A stretch of DNA of 64,000 nt from Salinicoccus cyprini (GTDB lineage: Bacteria; Bacillota; Bacilli; Staphylococcales; Salinicoccaceae). The stretch spans positions 186,001 to 250,000 of the forward strand of contig NZ_VMSJ01000003.1 in assembly GCF_007713705.1 (NCBI RefSeq). Reading direction: 5' to 3'. The notes beneath the pieces were generated by a model. The model was not told the DNA's origin. It ran no database searches and saw nothing but the letters and a program-made list of their open reading frames with translations. Shown in pieces: positions 44,651 through 52,901 of this stretch (positions within the stretch are counted from its first letter, which is position 1; the number at the start of each line of letters is the position of its first letter). The position numbers and the translations under genes were made by a program.

Positions 44651-44710
44651 ATGGAAACAAATTATATGATAGCTCAATTGAATAATTTTTTCTTCAGCTA
44701 TTTTATATAG
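44651..44710 (+). CDS. Phenylalanine-rich leader peptide of the pheA attenuator
   Basis: A 20-codon ORF runs from ATG 44651 to TAG 44708-44710. Its peptide METNYMIAQLNNFFFSYFI has four Phe and two Tyr in 19 residues, with three consecutive Phe codons at 44687-44695 and another at 44702-44704. GAGTGA lies 6 bases ahead of the ATG. In enteric bacteria, PheL has the same character and senses charged tRNA-Phe. The position between a promoter and mutually exclusive hairpins, directly ahead of pheA, makes chance unlikely. Translation itself is inferred. Confidence 0.7.
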   Translation: METNYMIAQLNNFFFSYFI

Positions 44711-44822
44711 CGTCTATATTCCATCGTGGATATAGGCGAACTATATCGATGATGGCTGATTTGAATGGATAATTTCATTCCTGGCCATTTATGAAATCTA
44801 AATGGCTGGGATTTTTATTTTT
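44711..44822 (+). promoter_or_regulatory. Transcription attenuator of pheA
   Basis: Hairpin 2:3 pairs 44711-44721 with 44728-44738 (11 bp). Hairpin 3:4 pairs 44729-44735 with 44741-44747 (7 bp) and excludes 2:3. An antiterminator can form from ATGGC 44752-44756 with GCCAT 44784-44788 and from GAATG 44763-44767 with CATTC 44776-44780. It competes with the terminator stem 44780-44790/44800-44809, which is followed by a T-rich run 44812-44822. An outer pairing CCATC 44721-44725 with GATGG 44751-44755 would hide the antiterminator arm when 3:4 forms. No T-box sequence is present. Confidence 0.7.
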
Positions 44823-44891
44823 GGACCATTTGGGTTTCTCTTGTGCCGGGAGCGATCTGAATGGTCTTTTAATTTATTTATGGGAGTGGTT

Positions 44892-45746
44892 ATGATGCTG
44901 ATAGGATATCAAGGTGTGGAAGGTTCTTATAGTGAAGTTGCCTGCAGGACATTTGCCGAAGGCGGGTCCTATGCAATGAAGGGGCACGCCACGTTCAAAA
45001 TACTGGTGGATGCGCTCGTCCGGGATGAAATCGACTATATTGCCCTGCCTGTGGAAAATTCGACGAGTGGGCCGATTACACGGACGATCGACTTGATGAA
45101 GTACCTCGAAGTAGACGCTGTGGAGGAGATATACGTCAAAATAGACCACGCACTGATCAGCAGAGAGCCGGTGGATATCAATACACTGACACGGGTCTAC
45201 TCCCACCCGGAGGCACTGGAACAGTGCCACGCATACTTGAGCGGGTATCCCAACATAGAAGTGCATGAATATTCCGATACGGCCGAAGCCGTCAGAATGG
45301 TCCGGGATGCCGATGACCCGACCATTGCCGCTGTTGCCGGCAGCCATGCGGCCGAACTGTATGGCATGAATATCGTCCGTGAGAACATCAGTGACAATCC
45401 TTTCAATACGACACGCTTCCTGTTCTTCAGAAAAAGAGCGGCAGCAAGCCTTCGGGAAACGAACAAGACATCGCTCTACATCGAAACCGACCACAGTGCG
45501 GGCTCACTCAGTGAAATACTCAACATCTTCAAGAAACATGGCGTCAACCTGCTGAACCTGACATCCAGACCCATCCAGCACAAGCCTTTCTCATACGGCT
45601 TCTTCATCGATATTGAAGAAGGGACCGGGGATGCACTGGACCGGGCACTCGATGATGTGTCCCGGGTCAGCAGATATATCAATATTCTCGGCACGTACCA
45701 GAAGGGGAGGATCCCCTCGTATGAAAAAGTGATGGCCAATGAATAG
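44892..45746 (+). CDS. pheA: Prephenate dehydratase
   Basis: This 284-residue enzyme turns prephenate into phenylpyruvate in Phe synthesis. The catalytic domain has YQGVEGSYSEVA, LPVENSTSGPI and the active-site NTTRFLFF near residue 177. The ACT regulatory domain follows. In it the usual Phe-binding ESRP reads TSRP and GAL reads GSL, so feedback may be weakened. GGGAGTGG before the ATG pair sets the start. An in-frame extension begins inside the terminator hairpin and is ignored. The gene stands behind the attenuator and is not in an aromatic operon. Confidence 0.92.
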   Translation: MMLIGYQGVEGSYSEVACRTFAEGGSYAMKGHATFKILVDALVRDEIDYIALPVENSTSGPITRTIDLMKYLEVDAVEEIYVKIDHALISREPVDINTLTRVYSHPEALEQCHAYLSGYPNIEVHEYSDTAEAVRMVRDADDPTIAAVAGSHAAELYGMNIVRENISDNPFNTTRFLFFRKRAAASLRETNKTSLYIETDHSAGSLSEILNIFKKHGVNLLNLTSRPIQHKPFSYGFFIDIEEGTGDALDRALDDVSRVSRYINILGTYQKGRIPSYEKVMANE

Positions 45747-45812
45747 AATCCGCCGGATTTCCGTGACGATTGCGTGTATAATTAAAAGCACTCAATAGGA
45801 AAGGGAATCCGT

Positions 45813-46706
45813 ATGAACAACAATAATGCTCAGAAGCTCATCCTGATTTCAATTGCCGGTGCCCTGGCATTTGCGGCACTCGGCATCTTCTGGGGCATCC
45901 TTGCCGACAGCCAGATGATCCAGTTTGATGGATACTACTCCTTCATCAGTGTCCTGCTGTCCGTAATGTCGATGCTCGCGCTGCGGTTTATTGCCAAGGA
46001 GGATGAAAAACGGTTTCCGTTCGGCAAGGAGAGCTTCATCCCGCTGACCATTGTCATCAAGTATGTGGGTATTCTGATGCTCATCCTCATCTCCCTTGTC
46101 CAGGCCATAATCGCCCTTTTCACGGGCGGGAATGAGATGTCGATGAGTACAGGCATCATCTATGCACTCATTTCGACCGTCGGGTGCTACGGCGCCTACT
46201 TCTATTTTCGATCGAAAGGACTTGGCAATGAAATCATTGCAGCTGAAATGAACCAGTGGCGCATGGATGCGCTGCTCAGCGCCGGCGTCCTTGCAGGTTT
46301 CATTTTCGGATGGTTGCTGCGCTTCACACCACTCGATGCTTTTGTACCCTATGTCGATCCCGTAATGGTCATTGTCGTGGCCGGCTACTTCATCAAAGTG
46401 CCGCTGCTTGAAATGTACACCGCACTTCGGGAACTGCTCGAGATGGCACCCCGTCATCAGATCAGCGAGCGTGTTGAAGCGGAAGTGGCATCAGTCAGTC
46501 GAAGACATGCATTCGACGACTATGCACTCCGGCTGCAGAAGATGGGACCGAAGCTCTATATCGAGATCGAGTTCATCGTCGCCATGGACGAAGATCTGAC
46601 CATCAGTGAGCAGGATATGATCCGTCATGAATTGAAAGACAGTCTGAATGAACTGCCGCTCGATCCATGGATCACTGTTGTCTTTACGCATGAACAGCAG
46701 AAATAA
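45813..46706 (+). CDS. Cation diffusion facilitator transporter
   Basis: This is a 297-residue CDF exporter with six helices and a C-terminal cytoplasmic domain. FWGILADSQMIQFDGYYSF carries the Asp of the first metal-site helix, and the fifth helix region has MNQWRMDALLSAG. The usual HxxxD pattern of zinc exporters is altered, so the metal may be iron, manganese or other. AGGAAAGGG precedes the ATG. Confidence 0.85.
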   Translation: MNNNNAQKLILISIAGALAFAALGIFWGILADSQMIQFDGYYSFISVLLSVMSMLALRFIAKEDEKRFPFGKESFIPLTIVIKYVGILMLILISLVQAIIALFTGGNEMSMSTGIIYALISTVGCYGAYFYFRSKGLGNEIIAAEMNQWRMDALLSAGVLAGFIFGWLLRFTPLDAFVPYVDPVMVIVVAGYFIKVPLLEMYTALRELLEMAPRHQISERVEAEVASVSRRHAFDDYALRLQKMGPKLYIEIEFIVAMDEDLTISEQDMIRHELKDSLNELPLDPWITVVFTHEQQK

Positions 46707-46707
46707 A

Positions 46708-46736
46708 CACGATGCCTGGCAGGCATCGTGTTTTTT
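46708..46736. terminator. Bidirectional terminator
   Basis: CACGATGCCT and AGGCATCGTG pair over GGC and are followed by TTTTTT, between the CDF gene and the convergent RND gene. Confidence 0.88.
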
Positions 46737-46742
46737 CGTGAT

Positions 46743-49700
46743 CTATTTTCTGTATCTGATTCTGTAGTAGAGATAGTACAGGCTTGGCGTTGCGATCATC
46801 GACAGGATCGTGGAGAATGCGATTCCTGCGATGACGGTGACAGCCAGCGGCACGAACAGTGCATCACCGCCGAGGGCAACAGGCGTCAGTGCGATGATGC
46901 TTGTGATGGTTGTCAGCAGAATCGGCTTGAAGCGGGCGCGCCCGCTTTCATAGATGGCTTCATTGATATCGAATGCGTCGCTCTGCCTTCTTGCTTCAAT
47001 GAAATCGAGTAGTACAATCGCATTTCTGACCACAATGCCGGACAGTGACACCATGCCCATGATGCCGAGGAAGCTGATCGGTGTCTGGGTGACAAACAGA
47101 CCGATGATCCCCCCGCTGATGGCGAGGAAAATACTGAAGACAATGATCAGCGGCATGACGATGGAATTGAACTCGACTGCAATGACGAGGTAGACCAGTA
47201 TGAGTATGATGCCGAACAGAATGCTGATTTCGATGAAGAAATCGGTCTGATCTGACGTTTCCCCGCCGATGATCATTTCGCTCGAATCCGGCAGTTCATC
47301 GCGGAATGACTCGATGGTTTCATTCGCTGCTGCTTCATCCTCCGCATAGACTTGCAGTTCCACCATCCTGTCTCCGTTTCTATGATGGATGTACTTCGGA
47401 CTTTCAGTTTCCGATACTTCGACAAAGTCGGAGAGCGGATAGGTTTCCGGCTGCGCTCCTGTCATTCTGACAATCTCCGTGTTCTCGATTGTTGAGGCAC
47501 CGGAATACTTGAGTGTCGTCTCCCGTGGTTCTCCATCTGCAATGATGCCCTGGATCGGTATGCCTGCTGAGAGCATGTTCAGTTCATTTTTCACCTGCGA
47601 GATGGAAATACCATTCTCTTCAAGAGCCTGATGATCGATCTGGTATGTGAGCGTTGGTATACTTTCACCCAGATTCGTCGTCACCAGTGCACCATCTTCT
47701 TCGAGCATGCTTTCCAGTTCGTTTGCCTGGGCGTTGAGCTGCTCGATATCCGGTTCATACAGTTCGACTGTAACCGGTGCACTTGCCGGTGGTCCCTGGA
47801 CAATCGTCTCCATGAAAATGGTCGCTTCCGGGAAAGCTTCCCTGAGCGGCGCTTCGTACTGATCAATCGTTTCCGATGCGCTCTGCTTTGTCTTATCGAT
47901 TTCGAGCGCAATCTGTGCAGTATTCGGCCCCGACTGGTCGAGTGATGCACCGAAAAGGTTCGGCAGCCCTGTACCCGTGAACAACGAAGATGCTTCGACA
48001 TGCGGCATTTCATTTTTTATATGATCGAGTACAGCGTTGGCGTCCTCATGTGTCTGCCCGATGGTCTGGGATTCATCAAAGATCAGATCCACTGTCACTT
48101 CGGATCGGTCCGCTTCGGGGAAGAATTCAAACGGTGTAAAACGGATCAGTCCGAGCGACAGGGCACCGATGACCAGAACAGTAAGGAATGTGATCAGTGG
48201 CCGTCTGATGATGGCCGGCAGTACTTTATCCGCGTAGAAGTCCCCACCCCGCGTGAACAGGCGTCCAAGGAGCCCTGGATATTCAGGCACCTTCCTTTGC
48301 TTCAGCAAGTATCTGGCAGCCGGCACAAACGTCAGTGCCAGCACTGTCGATACGATCATCGTCGTAATCAGTATGCTCGGCAGTGCCTTGATGAACTCCC
48401 CATTGGCACCGGACAGGAGCAGAAGCGGTGAAAATGTAAAGACGATGGCAAGCGTCGACGAGATGACTGACGGCGCCACTTCCTTTACACCATTGTAGAC
48501 GCCGTCCAAACGACCATCACCAAGCGTAAACCGCCTCTCGATATTGTCATTGACCACAATGGAATCGTCCACCAGAATACCGAGGGCGATGATCAGTCCG
48601 ATGACGGAAATCTGGTTGAGGTCCACCCCGAACCATGGCACCGGAATCAGACCGATGACAACGGATAGGACCACCGTCGTCATCACGGTAACCGAACCGG
48701 ATAGCGATAGGCCGAGTGATGTACTCAGAATGACTGCGATCAGAGCGATGGCGAGCGACATGTAGAGCCCCGTGAAGATGTCCTCCACATTCTCACGCTC
48801 GGAAGAGATGTTCGTTGCTTCGATGCCATCCGGCAGTCCGGAAATTCCCTCATCCATGACAGCTTCCACTTCCCGGGAGACAGAAGGTACATCTTCACCT
48901 GATGCCAGGAATACGGTAAACGAGACTGCCGGGCTGCCTTCATACTGGACGATATCTTCCGGGTCAGCCGGCTGCCTTTCAATTTCCGCCATTTCTGAAA
49001 GTGGTACGCTTTCTGATCCGACCCGCACCTGTTCAAGTACCGACATCGGCACTTCATCCTGGAAAGACAGGCGGATGATATCACCATCCGTTTTCTCCTG
49101 CCCAAGAATGACCGGATTCAGAGCACCTTCGATTTCGGTCAGAATCTGATTCGGGTTGAGATTGGCCTCGACCATCGCACTCCGGTCGAGCGCAATGACA
49201 TAGGTCTCATCCGCATAGCCTTTGACGGTGACACCCTCGATGCCTTCCATCTGAAGCACATCTCTTTCGAGTGTTTCGAGGTCGCTTCTGATGTCATCAA
49301 GTGCTGCACGCTCATCTGCGTGGAACTGATAGCTCAGCAGTGGAAACCGGGTACCGATGGACCGGACTTCAGGTTCCGCGGCATTCTCAGGCAGCTCGCC
49401 CGACAGTCCACCTGCCAGGTTGTTGACGGCATTCACCACATCATTCGACTCGACTGCATCGGAAAGTTCAAGTGTCAGCACTGAAACGCCGTCCTGGGAG
49501 ACGGATGATACACTATCCACTCCATCGACGCTGAAAATTTCGGCTTCCATGACCTCCGTTATATTCGTTTCGACATCCCGCTTATCAGCACCCGGCCATG
49601 CGGTCGTCACATTGATCAGGTTGACTTCAGTCTCCGGTATTTCCCGCTGATCGATGGTCAGAAATGTATAGACACCGAAAATCGCAACGGTGAAAATCAG

Positions 49701-49751
49701 AATGATGAACAGCAGACTGCGTCTGATGCTGGCTTCAAAAACTCTTCTCAT
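46743..49751 (-). CDS. RND-family efflux permease, SwrC/AcrB-like
   Basis: This is a 1002-residue trimeric proton-driven exporter. There is one N-terminal helix, two large extracellular domains (about 40-310 and 530-810) and two groups of helices. ALGILVDDSIVVNDNIERR in TM4 carries the paired Asp used in proton relay; the TM10 partner Lys is not obvious by eye. As in Bacillus SwrC, no membrane-fusion or outer-membrane partner gene is adjacent. Substrates of relatives are surfactants, lipids and drugs. GAGGAAAA precedes the ATG. Confidence 0.9.
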   Translation of the reverse strand: MRRVFEASIRRSLLFIILIFTVAIFGVYTFLTIDQREIPETEVNLINVTTAWPGADKRDVETNITEVMEAEIFSVDGVDSVSSVSQDGVSVLTLELSDAVESNDVVNAVNNLAGGLSGELPENAAEPEVRSIGTRFPLLSYQFHADERAALDDIRSDLETLERDVLQMEGIEGVTVKGYADETYVIALDRSAMVEANLNPNQILTEIEGALNPVILGQEKTDGDIIRLSFQDEVPMSVLEQVRVGSESVPLSEMAEIERQPADPEDIVQYEGSPAVSFTVFLASGEDVPSVSREVEAVMDEGISGLPDGIEATNISSERENVEDIFTGLYMSLAIALIAVILSTSLGLSLSGSVTVMTTVVLSVVIGLIPVPWFGVDLNQISVIGLIIALGILVDDSIVVNDNIERRFTLGDGRLDGVYNGVKEVAPSVISSTLAIVFTFSPLLLLSGANGEFIKALPSILITTMIVSTVLALTFVPAARYLLKQRKVPEYPGLLGRLFTRGGDFYADKVLPAIIRRPLITFLTVLVIGALSLGLIRFTPFEFFPEADRSEVTVDLIFDESQTIGQTHEDANAVLDHIKNEMPHVEASSLFTGTGLPNLFGASLDQSGPNTAQIALEIDKTKQSASETIDQYEAPLREAFPEATIFMETIVQGPPASAPVTVELYEPDIEQLNAQANELESMLEEDGALVTTNLGESIPTLTYQIDHQALEENGISISQVKNELNMLSAGIPIQGIIADGEPRETTLKYSGASTIENTEIVRMTGAQPETYPLSDFVEVSETESPKYIHHRNGDRMVELQVYAEDEAAANETIESFRDELPDSSEMIIGGETSDQTDFFIEISILFGIILILVYLVIAVEFNSIVMPLIIVFSIFLAISGGIIGLFVTQTPISFLGIMGMVSLSGIVVRNAIVLLDFIEARRQSDAFDINEAIYESGRARFKPILLTTITSIIALTPVALGGDALFVPLAVTVIAGIAFSTILSMIATPSLYYLYYRIRYRK

Positions 49752-49819
49752 AGGTTTTCCTCATCCCTGTATGTATCTTCAAATATCAAATAAAGCCCAC
49801 CAACCTGGCAGACTCCAAC

Positions 49820-49975
49820 TTATAGTTCACTGTCATAGCTGAAATAGAGACCGGCCGCAAATAGTATCAGCACAGCCAGATAGCCGATGACAGTATATGA
49901 ATCCGGTAATACAGTCTGCAGGCCGATCATGACCAGCAGACCCGAAGCAAAGCATATGCCTGCAGCATATTTCAT
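49820..49975 (-). CDS. 51-residue two-helix membrane protein
   Basis: ATG 49975 follows AGGAGG with ideal spacing. The protein has two hydrophobic segments (about residues 3-20 and 25-45) with a short PDSY turn and ends YFSYDSEL. A longer reading of the frame to 50038 has no start signal. It lies 31 bp after the 22-residue micropeptide and probably shares its mRNA. Family not recognised. Confidence 0.6.
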   Translation of the reverse strand: MKYAAGICFASGLLVMIGLQTVLPDSYTVIGYLAVLILFAAGLYFSYDSEL

Positions 49976-50006
49976 TTCTAGTCCTCCTGAAAGTTGCCCT
50001 GCCAGA

Positions 50007-50075
50007 CTATAGAATGAACGACAGAATTGCCAGCACAATCAGGACAACCACTACAATATAAATGATATTCCTCAT
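50007..50075 (-). CDS. 22-residue hydrophobic micropeptide
   Basis: The ORF has GAGGAGG seven bases before ATG 50075, among the best ribosome sites in the window, and ends in TAG 50009-50007. After MRN the peptide is almost entirely Ile, Val, Leu and Phe, enough for one membrane helix. Such peptides can be type I toxins, regulators of a nearby membrane protein, or small subunits. The 51-residue gene follows directly. No antisense RNA gene is evident. Confidence 0.5.
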   Translation of the reverse strand: MRNIIYIVVVVLIVLAILSFIL

Positions 50076-50149
50076 AGTATACCTCCTCTGGATATCAATG
50101 TATTCCACTATACCCTGAAATTGGAGATATTAATTAACTCGATATTAGA

Positions 50150-50728
50150 TTAATTATCGGATTCGATCCATGTCGTCTTCTCTTCAAATGGTGTACGCTT
50201 CACTTTGCCCTTCTCCATGTCCGGTTCTCCGAGGAAGATGAGTCCGAGGATCTCCTCACGTTCCTCAAGATTGAAGTATTCCCTGACTGGCGGTGTATCG
50301 AATATCGGTCCGCTTCTCCATATCGAAGCGATACCCATCTCATGCGCTGTAAGCAGCATGTTCTGTGTGGCAGCTGCAACTGCACAGACATCTTCAATAT
50401 AGATCGCCTTCGGATCATCATCGGGAGAAAGTGCGACAACGATGACGGTCGGTGCTGCCAAAGGCTTCTGGCTGATCTTCTCGATCCGCTTCTGTCCCGC
50501 CTCCGATTCCGGTTCATCGACGCGGCCGTAGGCAACTTCCTTGAGCACTCTGGACAATGGTCTTCTGCCTTCTCCGCTCAGAACAAAGAACTTCCATGGC
50601 TCCGTATGACGGTGGTTCGGTGCCCAGATGGCTGCCTCGAGGATCTTTTCGACCTTCTCACGCTCCACCGGTACATCTTTCATCTTGGCGATACTACGCC
50701 TGTTCTTTATCGTTTCGAAAACATTCAT
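50150..50728 (-). CDS. Nitroreductase-family protein
   Basis: This is a 192-residue FMN-dependent oxidoreductase. TIKNRRSIAKMKD is the N-terminal FMN-binding motif, AAIWAPNHRHTEPWKFFVL is the conserved second block, and GIASIWRSGPIF is near the end. It resembles the YdjA/TdsD-like single-domain group. ATG 50728 is better spaced from GGAG than the one 6 bp upstream. It has its own promoter and is divergent from the YdcZ-type gene. Confidence 0.9.
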   Translation of the reverse strand: MNVFETIKNRRSIAKMKDVPVEREKVEKILEAAIWAPNHRHTEPWKFFVLSGEGRRPLSRVLKEVAYGRVDEPESEAGQKRIEKISQKPLAAPTVIVVALSPDDDPKAIYIEDVCAVAAATQNMLLTAHEMGIASIWRSGPIFDTPPVREYFNLEEREEILGLIFLGEPDMEKGKVKRTPFEEKTTWIESDN

Positions 50729-50750
50729 TTCCATTGCTCCTATACTATGT

Positions 50751-50778
50751 ATTATAATTACTAACTATACATTACCAA
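50751..50778 (-). promoter_or_regulatory. Promoter of the nitroreductase gene
   Basis: On the minus strand, TTGGTA (50778-50773) and TATAAT (50756-50751) are 16 bp apart, 22 bp ahead of the start codon. Confidence 0.6.
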
Positions 50779-50791
50779 ACTTTGTTTTCCC

Positions 50792-50820
50792 TTTACAAAA
50801 TAAATGACAATAATTATCAC
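50792..50820 (+). promoter_or_regulatory. Promoter overlapped by a Fur-type box
   Basis: TTTACA (50792-50797) and TATCAC (50815-50820) have a 17-bp spacer. TGACAATAATTATCA (50805-50819) matches the 7-1-7 Fur consensus TGATAATNATTATCA with one mismatch and covers the spacer and -10. Iron-bound Fur (or the related PerR/Zur) would block polymerase here. Confidence 0.6.
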
Positions 50821-50846
50821 TCTCATTATGACTAGGAGGTCTACTT

Positions 50847-51767
50847 TTGATTTTTCTGCTTATATTCGGGACAGCCGTCGGCATGCTGGTGCCCCTGCAG
50901 ACGTCGGTCAACAGCCGGCTGGCCGGCTTCACCCGCTCCCTGCTGCTCGCTTCATTCTATTCCTTTCTGACCGGTACAGTGCTGCTGATTGTAATAAACC
51001 TCATCACAAACCCGGGGAAACTGGCGCCTGCTTTCATATTTTCCCATGATTTTTCATACATATGGTTCACAGGCGGACTGCTTGGTGTCATCTACCTGAC
51101 CGGAAATATCATTCTGCTGCCGAAAATCGGGGCCGCGCTGACCGTCATCATGACGGTGGCTGGCCAGATGATCATCGGCTTGATGGTAGATACTTTCGGC
51201 TGGTTCGGCGCACCCGTGCAGCCCCTCGGCCTATTCCGCATACTCGGCATCGCCATCATGATTGCCGGTATTGTATTCATGAACTACAAGAAAAGGAGCG
51301 CCCGGACAGCACAGAGCCGGTCAAACGGCTGGCTGCTGCTCGGGCTGGCCACCGGTGCACTGCCACCCATACAGACCGCAATCAACAGTGCGCTGAGATA
51401 TGAAGTGTCATCGTTCTTTCTGGCTTCACTTGTATCATTTGTCGTCGGTACACTGGCTCTGCTCATCCTGTCGCTTGCGACGGCACGCCGGCTTCGGTTC
51501 CGGACTTTCAGTGAAAGTACCGGCCGGCTGAAATGGTGGCATCTGACAGGTGGTCCGCTCGGCGCGGTGTATGTCACCACCAACATCATTCTGCTGCCCC
51601 ATCTTGGTGCGACGCTGACGCTGATGAGCGTCATATTCGGCCAGATGCTGATCAGTCTCGCCATCGACCACTTCGGCCTGTTCGGCATCCATAGGCACCG
51701 CATTGATGCAAGGCGCATCATCGGTGTGCTGATGATCCTCTCAGGCATCATTCTGCTGCAGATATGA
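50847..51767 (+). CDS. YdcZ/DUF606-type membrane transporter, internally duplicated
   Basis: This is a 306-residue protein with ten helices in two homologous halves. The repeat is clear: GMLVPLQTSVNSRL and GALPPIQTAINSAL open each half. GVIYLTGNIILLPKIGAALT and GAVYVTTNIILLPHLGATLT lie further in. The single-repeat form is DUF606 in the drug/metabolite transporter superfamily. The start is TTG 50847, seven bases after AGGAGG; no ATG or GTG fits. The Fur-like box suggests induction under iron shortage, so export or import of an iron-related compound is possible. Confidence 0.8.
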   Translation: MIFLLIFGTAVGMLVPLQTSVNSRLAGFTRSLLLASFYSFLTGTVLLIVINLITNPGKLAPAFIFSHDFSYIWFTGGLLGVIYLTGNIILLPKIGAALTVIMTVAGQMIIGLMVDTFGWFGAPVQPLGLFRILGIAIMIAGIVFMNYKKRSARTAQSRSNGWLLLGLATGALPPIQTAINSALRYEVSSFFLASLVSFVVGTLALLILSLATARRLRFRTFSESTGRLKWWHLTGGPLGAVYVTTNIILLPHLGATLTLMSVIFGQMLISLAIDHFGLFGIHRHRIDARRIIGVLMILSGIILLQI

Positions 51768-51773
51768 GGGATT

Positions 51774-51808
51774 AAAAAAAGCGGAGTGACTACTCCGCTT
51801 CTTCTTTT
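51774..51808. terminator. Bidirectional terminator
   Basis: GCGGAGT and ACTCCGC pair over GACT between an A7 run and a T-rich run. The hairpin includes the stop codon of the convergent 39-residue gene. Confidence 0.8.
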
Positions 51809-51909
51809 TCAGACCCTTCATTATTCGCTTTGTAGATCAGGAAACCCAAACCACCCGCTGTTGCCAATGCAATGAACTGTATCAGGAAATCTGCCAGACT
51901 CGCCTCCAT
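51790..51909 (-). CDS. 39-residue membrane protein
   Basis: ATG 51909 follows AAAGGGGATTCAT. The peptide has an acidic start (MEASLADF), one helix (about residues 8-27, FIALATAGGLGFLIY) and a Glu/Lys-rich tail (GSEKEEAE). A terminator coincides with its end. Family not recognised, but start, ribosome site and terminator are all good. Confidence 0.6.
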   Translation of the reverse strand: MEASLADFLIQFIALATAGGLGFLIYKANNEGSEKEEAE

Positions 51910-51996
51910 ATGAATCCCCTTTCCAGAATTGTTAAACGCAGTATAGCACATGGTGTAAGTGTTTTCACCAAAAAAATAATGGAAATTACAATTTTT

Positions 51997-52401
51997 TTAT
52001 TGCAGTGGTTTCGGACCGTATTTATTGGATGAACCACTCGGAAGCAATGTAAATGCAAAACCGATGATATTGACGGTTGCGATGATTACAACGACCAGTA
52101 TTTTGACCCATTTCCTGACGAATTTCATGAACACGAATGGCAGCAGGAGAAATGACAGATACTGTGGCAGCTGGTACCAGCCTGAAATGCCCACATCGTG
52201 ATACCTCCGTGCTGTAAGGCTGAATGAAGGCACCATGACCAGTGCTGTGAAAAGTCCATCAACCTGCCCTTTCCTGTCACGGTCCGGCAGCAGCGCAGCA
52301 ACGATGGCCAGTATGATACTCGGCACCCAGTATTCTTTCCGTGTCGCCCGGCCACTGAACTGGAATGACTTTTTGAAAAAGCGTATCAGATAGTTGAACA
52401 T
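51997..52401 (-). CDS. DUF805 membrane protein
   Basis: This is a 134-residue protein. The family start FKKSFQFSGRATRKEYWVPSIIL is intact, followed by three or four helices and the conserved LTARRYHDVGISGWYQL. GGAGTGG before ATG 52401 sets the start; a longer frame begins at 52443. DUF805 proteins are common and without known function. Confidence 0.88.
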   Translation of the reverse strand: MFNYLIRFFKKSFQFSGRATRKEYWVPSIILAIVAALLPDRDRKGQVDGLFTALVMVPSFSLTARRYHDVGISGWYQLPQYLSFLLLPFVFMKFVRKWVKILVVVIIATVNIIGFAFTLLPSGSSNKYGPKPLQ

Positions 52402-52520
52402 TGGCAATCCACTCCTTGATTTATTGTCATCCCGAGTATACACCAGATTGCACTTGTTTTTACATTCTCCCCCTCGGGCATATATAATTGAACCATAACA
52501 GCCACATAAGGAGCATCATG

Positions 52521-52871
52521 ATGAAACGATTGATAATGGGTACCGTATTCACCGTTGCAGGCATCGCACACTTCAGGAAGCCTGAAAAATTTGCAAATAT
52601 CACACCCGGCTTCATCCCGTTCAAGACATTCATCGCCTATTTCACCGGCGTTCTTGAACTCGTATTCGGCATCCTGCTGCTGGCAGGGAAAATAAGGAAC
52701 TGGCAGCTCTCGGGCATGCAGAAGTTCCTATGGGCCGTCTTCCCCGCCAATATCTATATGTATACACACCGGGAAAAGCTCGGCCTCAGTCATCTGCCGA
52801 AGTGGGCACTGCTCGCCAGGCTGCCACTGCAGAACCTGATGTCCCGTATGCTTGAAGACCTGAAAAGATAG
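52521..52871 (+). CDS. DoxX-like membrane protein
   Basis: This is a 116-residue protein with four helices. It has GTVFTVAGIAHFRKPEKFANI near the start and FTGVLELVFGILLLAGKIR in the middle, both typical of the DoxX/YhaH-like family. Two adjacent ATGs (52518, 52521) follow AGGAG; the second is better spaced. Function of these proteins is unclear, though some act with thiol-redox partners. Confidence 0.8.
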   Translation: MKRLIMGTVFTVAGIAHFRKPEKFANITPGFIPFKTFIAYFTGVLELVFGILLLAGKIRNWQLSGMQKFLWAVFPANIYMYTHREKLGLSHLPKWALLARLPLQNLMSRMLEDLKR

Positions 52872-52901
52872 AGCACACTTAAATGTGCTCTATCTTTTTT
52901 T
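52867..52901. terminator. Bidirectional terminator
   Basis: GATAGAGCACA and TGTGCTCTATC pair over six bases and are followed by TTTTTTT, between the DoxX-like gene and ugpQ. Confidence 0.88.

Noticed and set aside
44452-44822. T-box riboswitch ahead of pheA
   Set aside because: There is no conserved T-box bulge sequence (AGGGTGGNACCGCG-like) and the leader is too short for stem I. A Phe-rich ORF explains the layout better.
44802-44891. In-frame, Phe-rich N-terminal extension of PheA
   Set aside because: It begins inside the terminator hairpin, has no ribosome site, and the Phe codons come from the T run. GGGAGTGG lies at the internal start instead.
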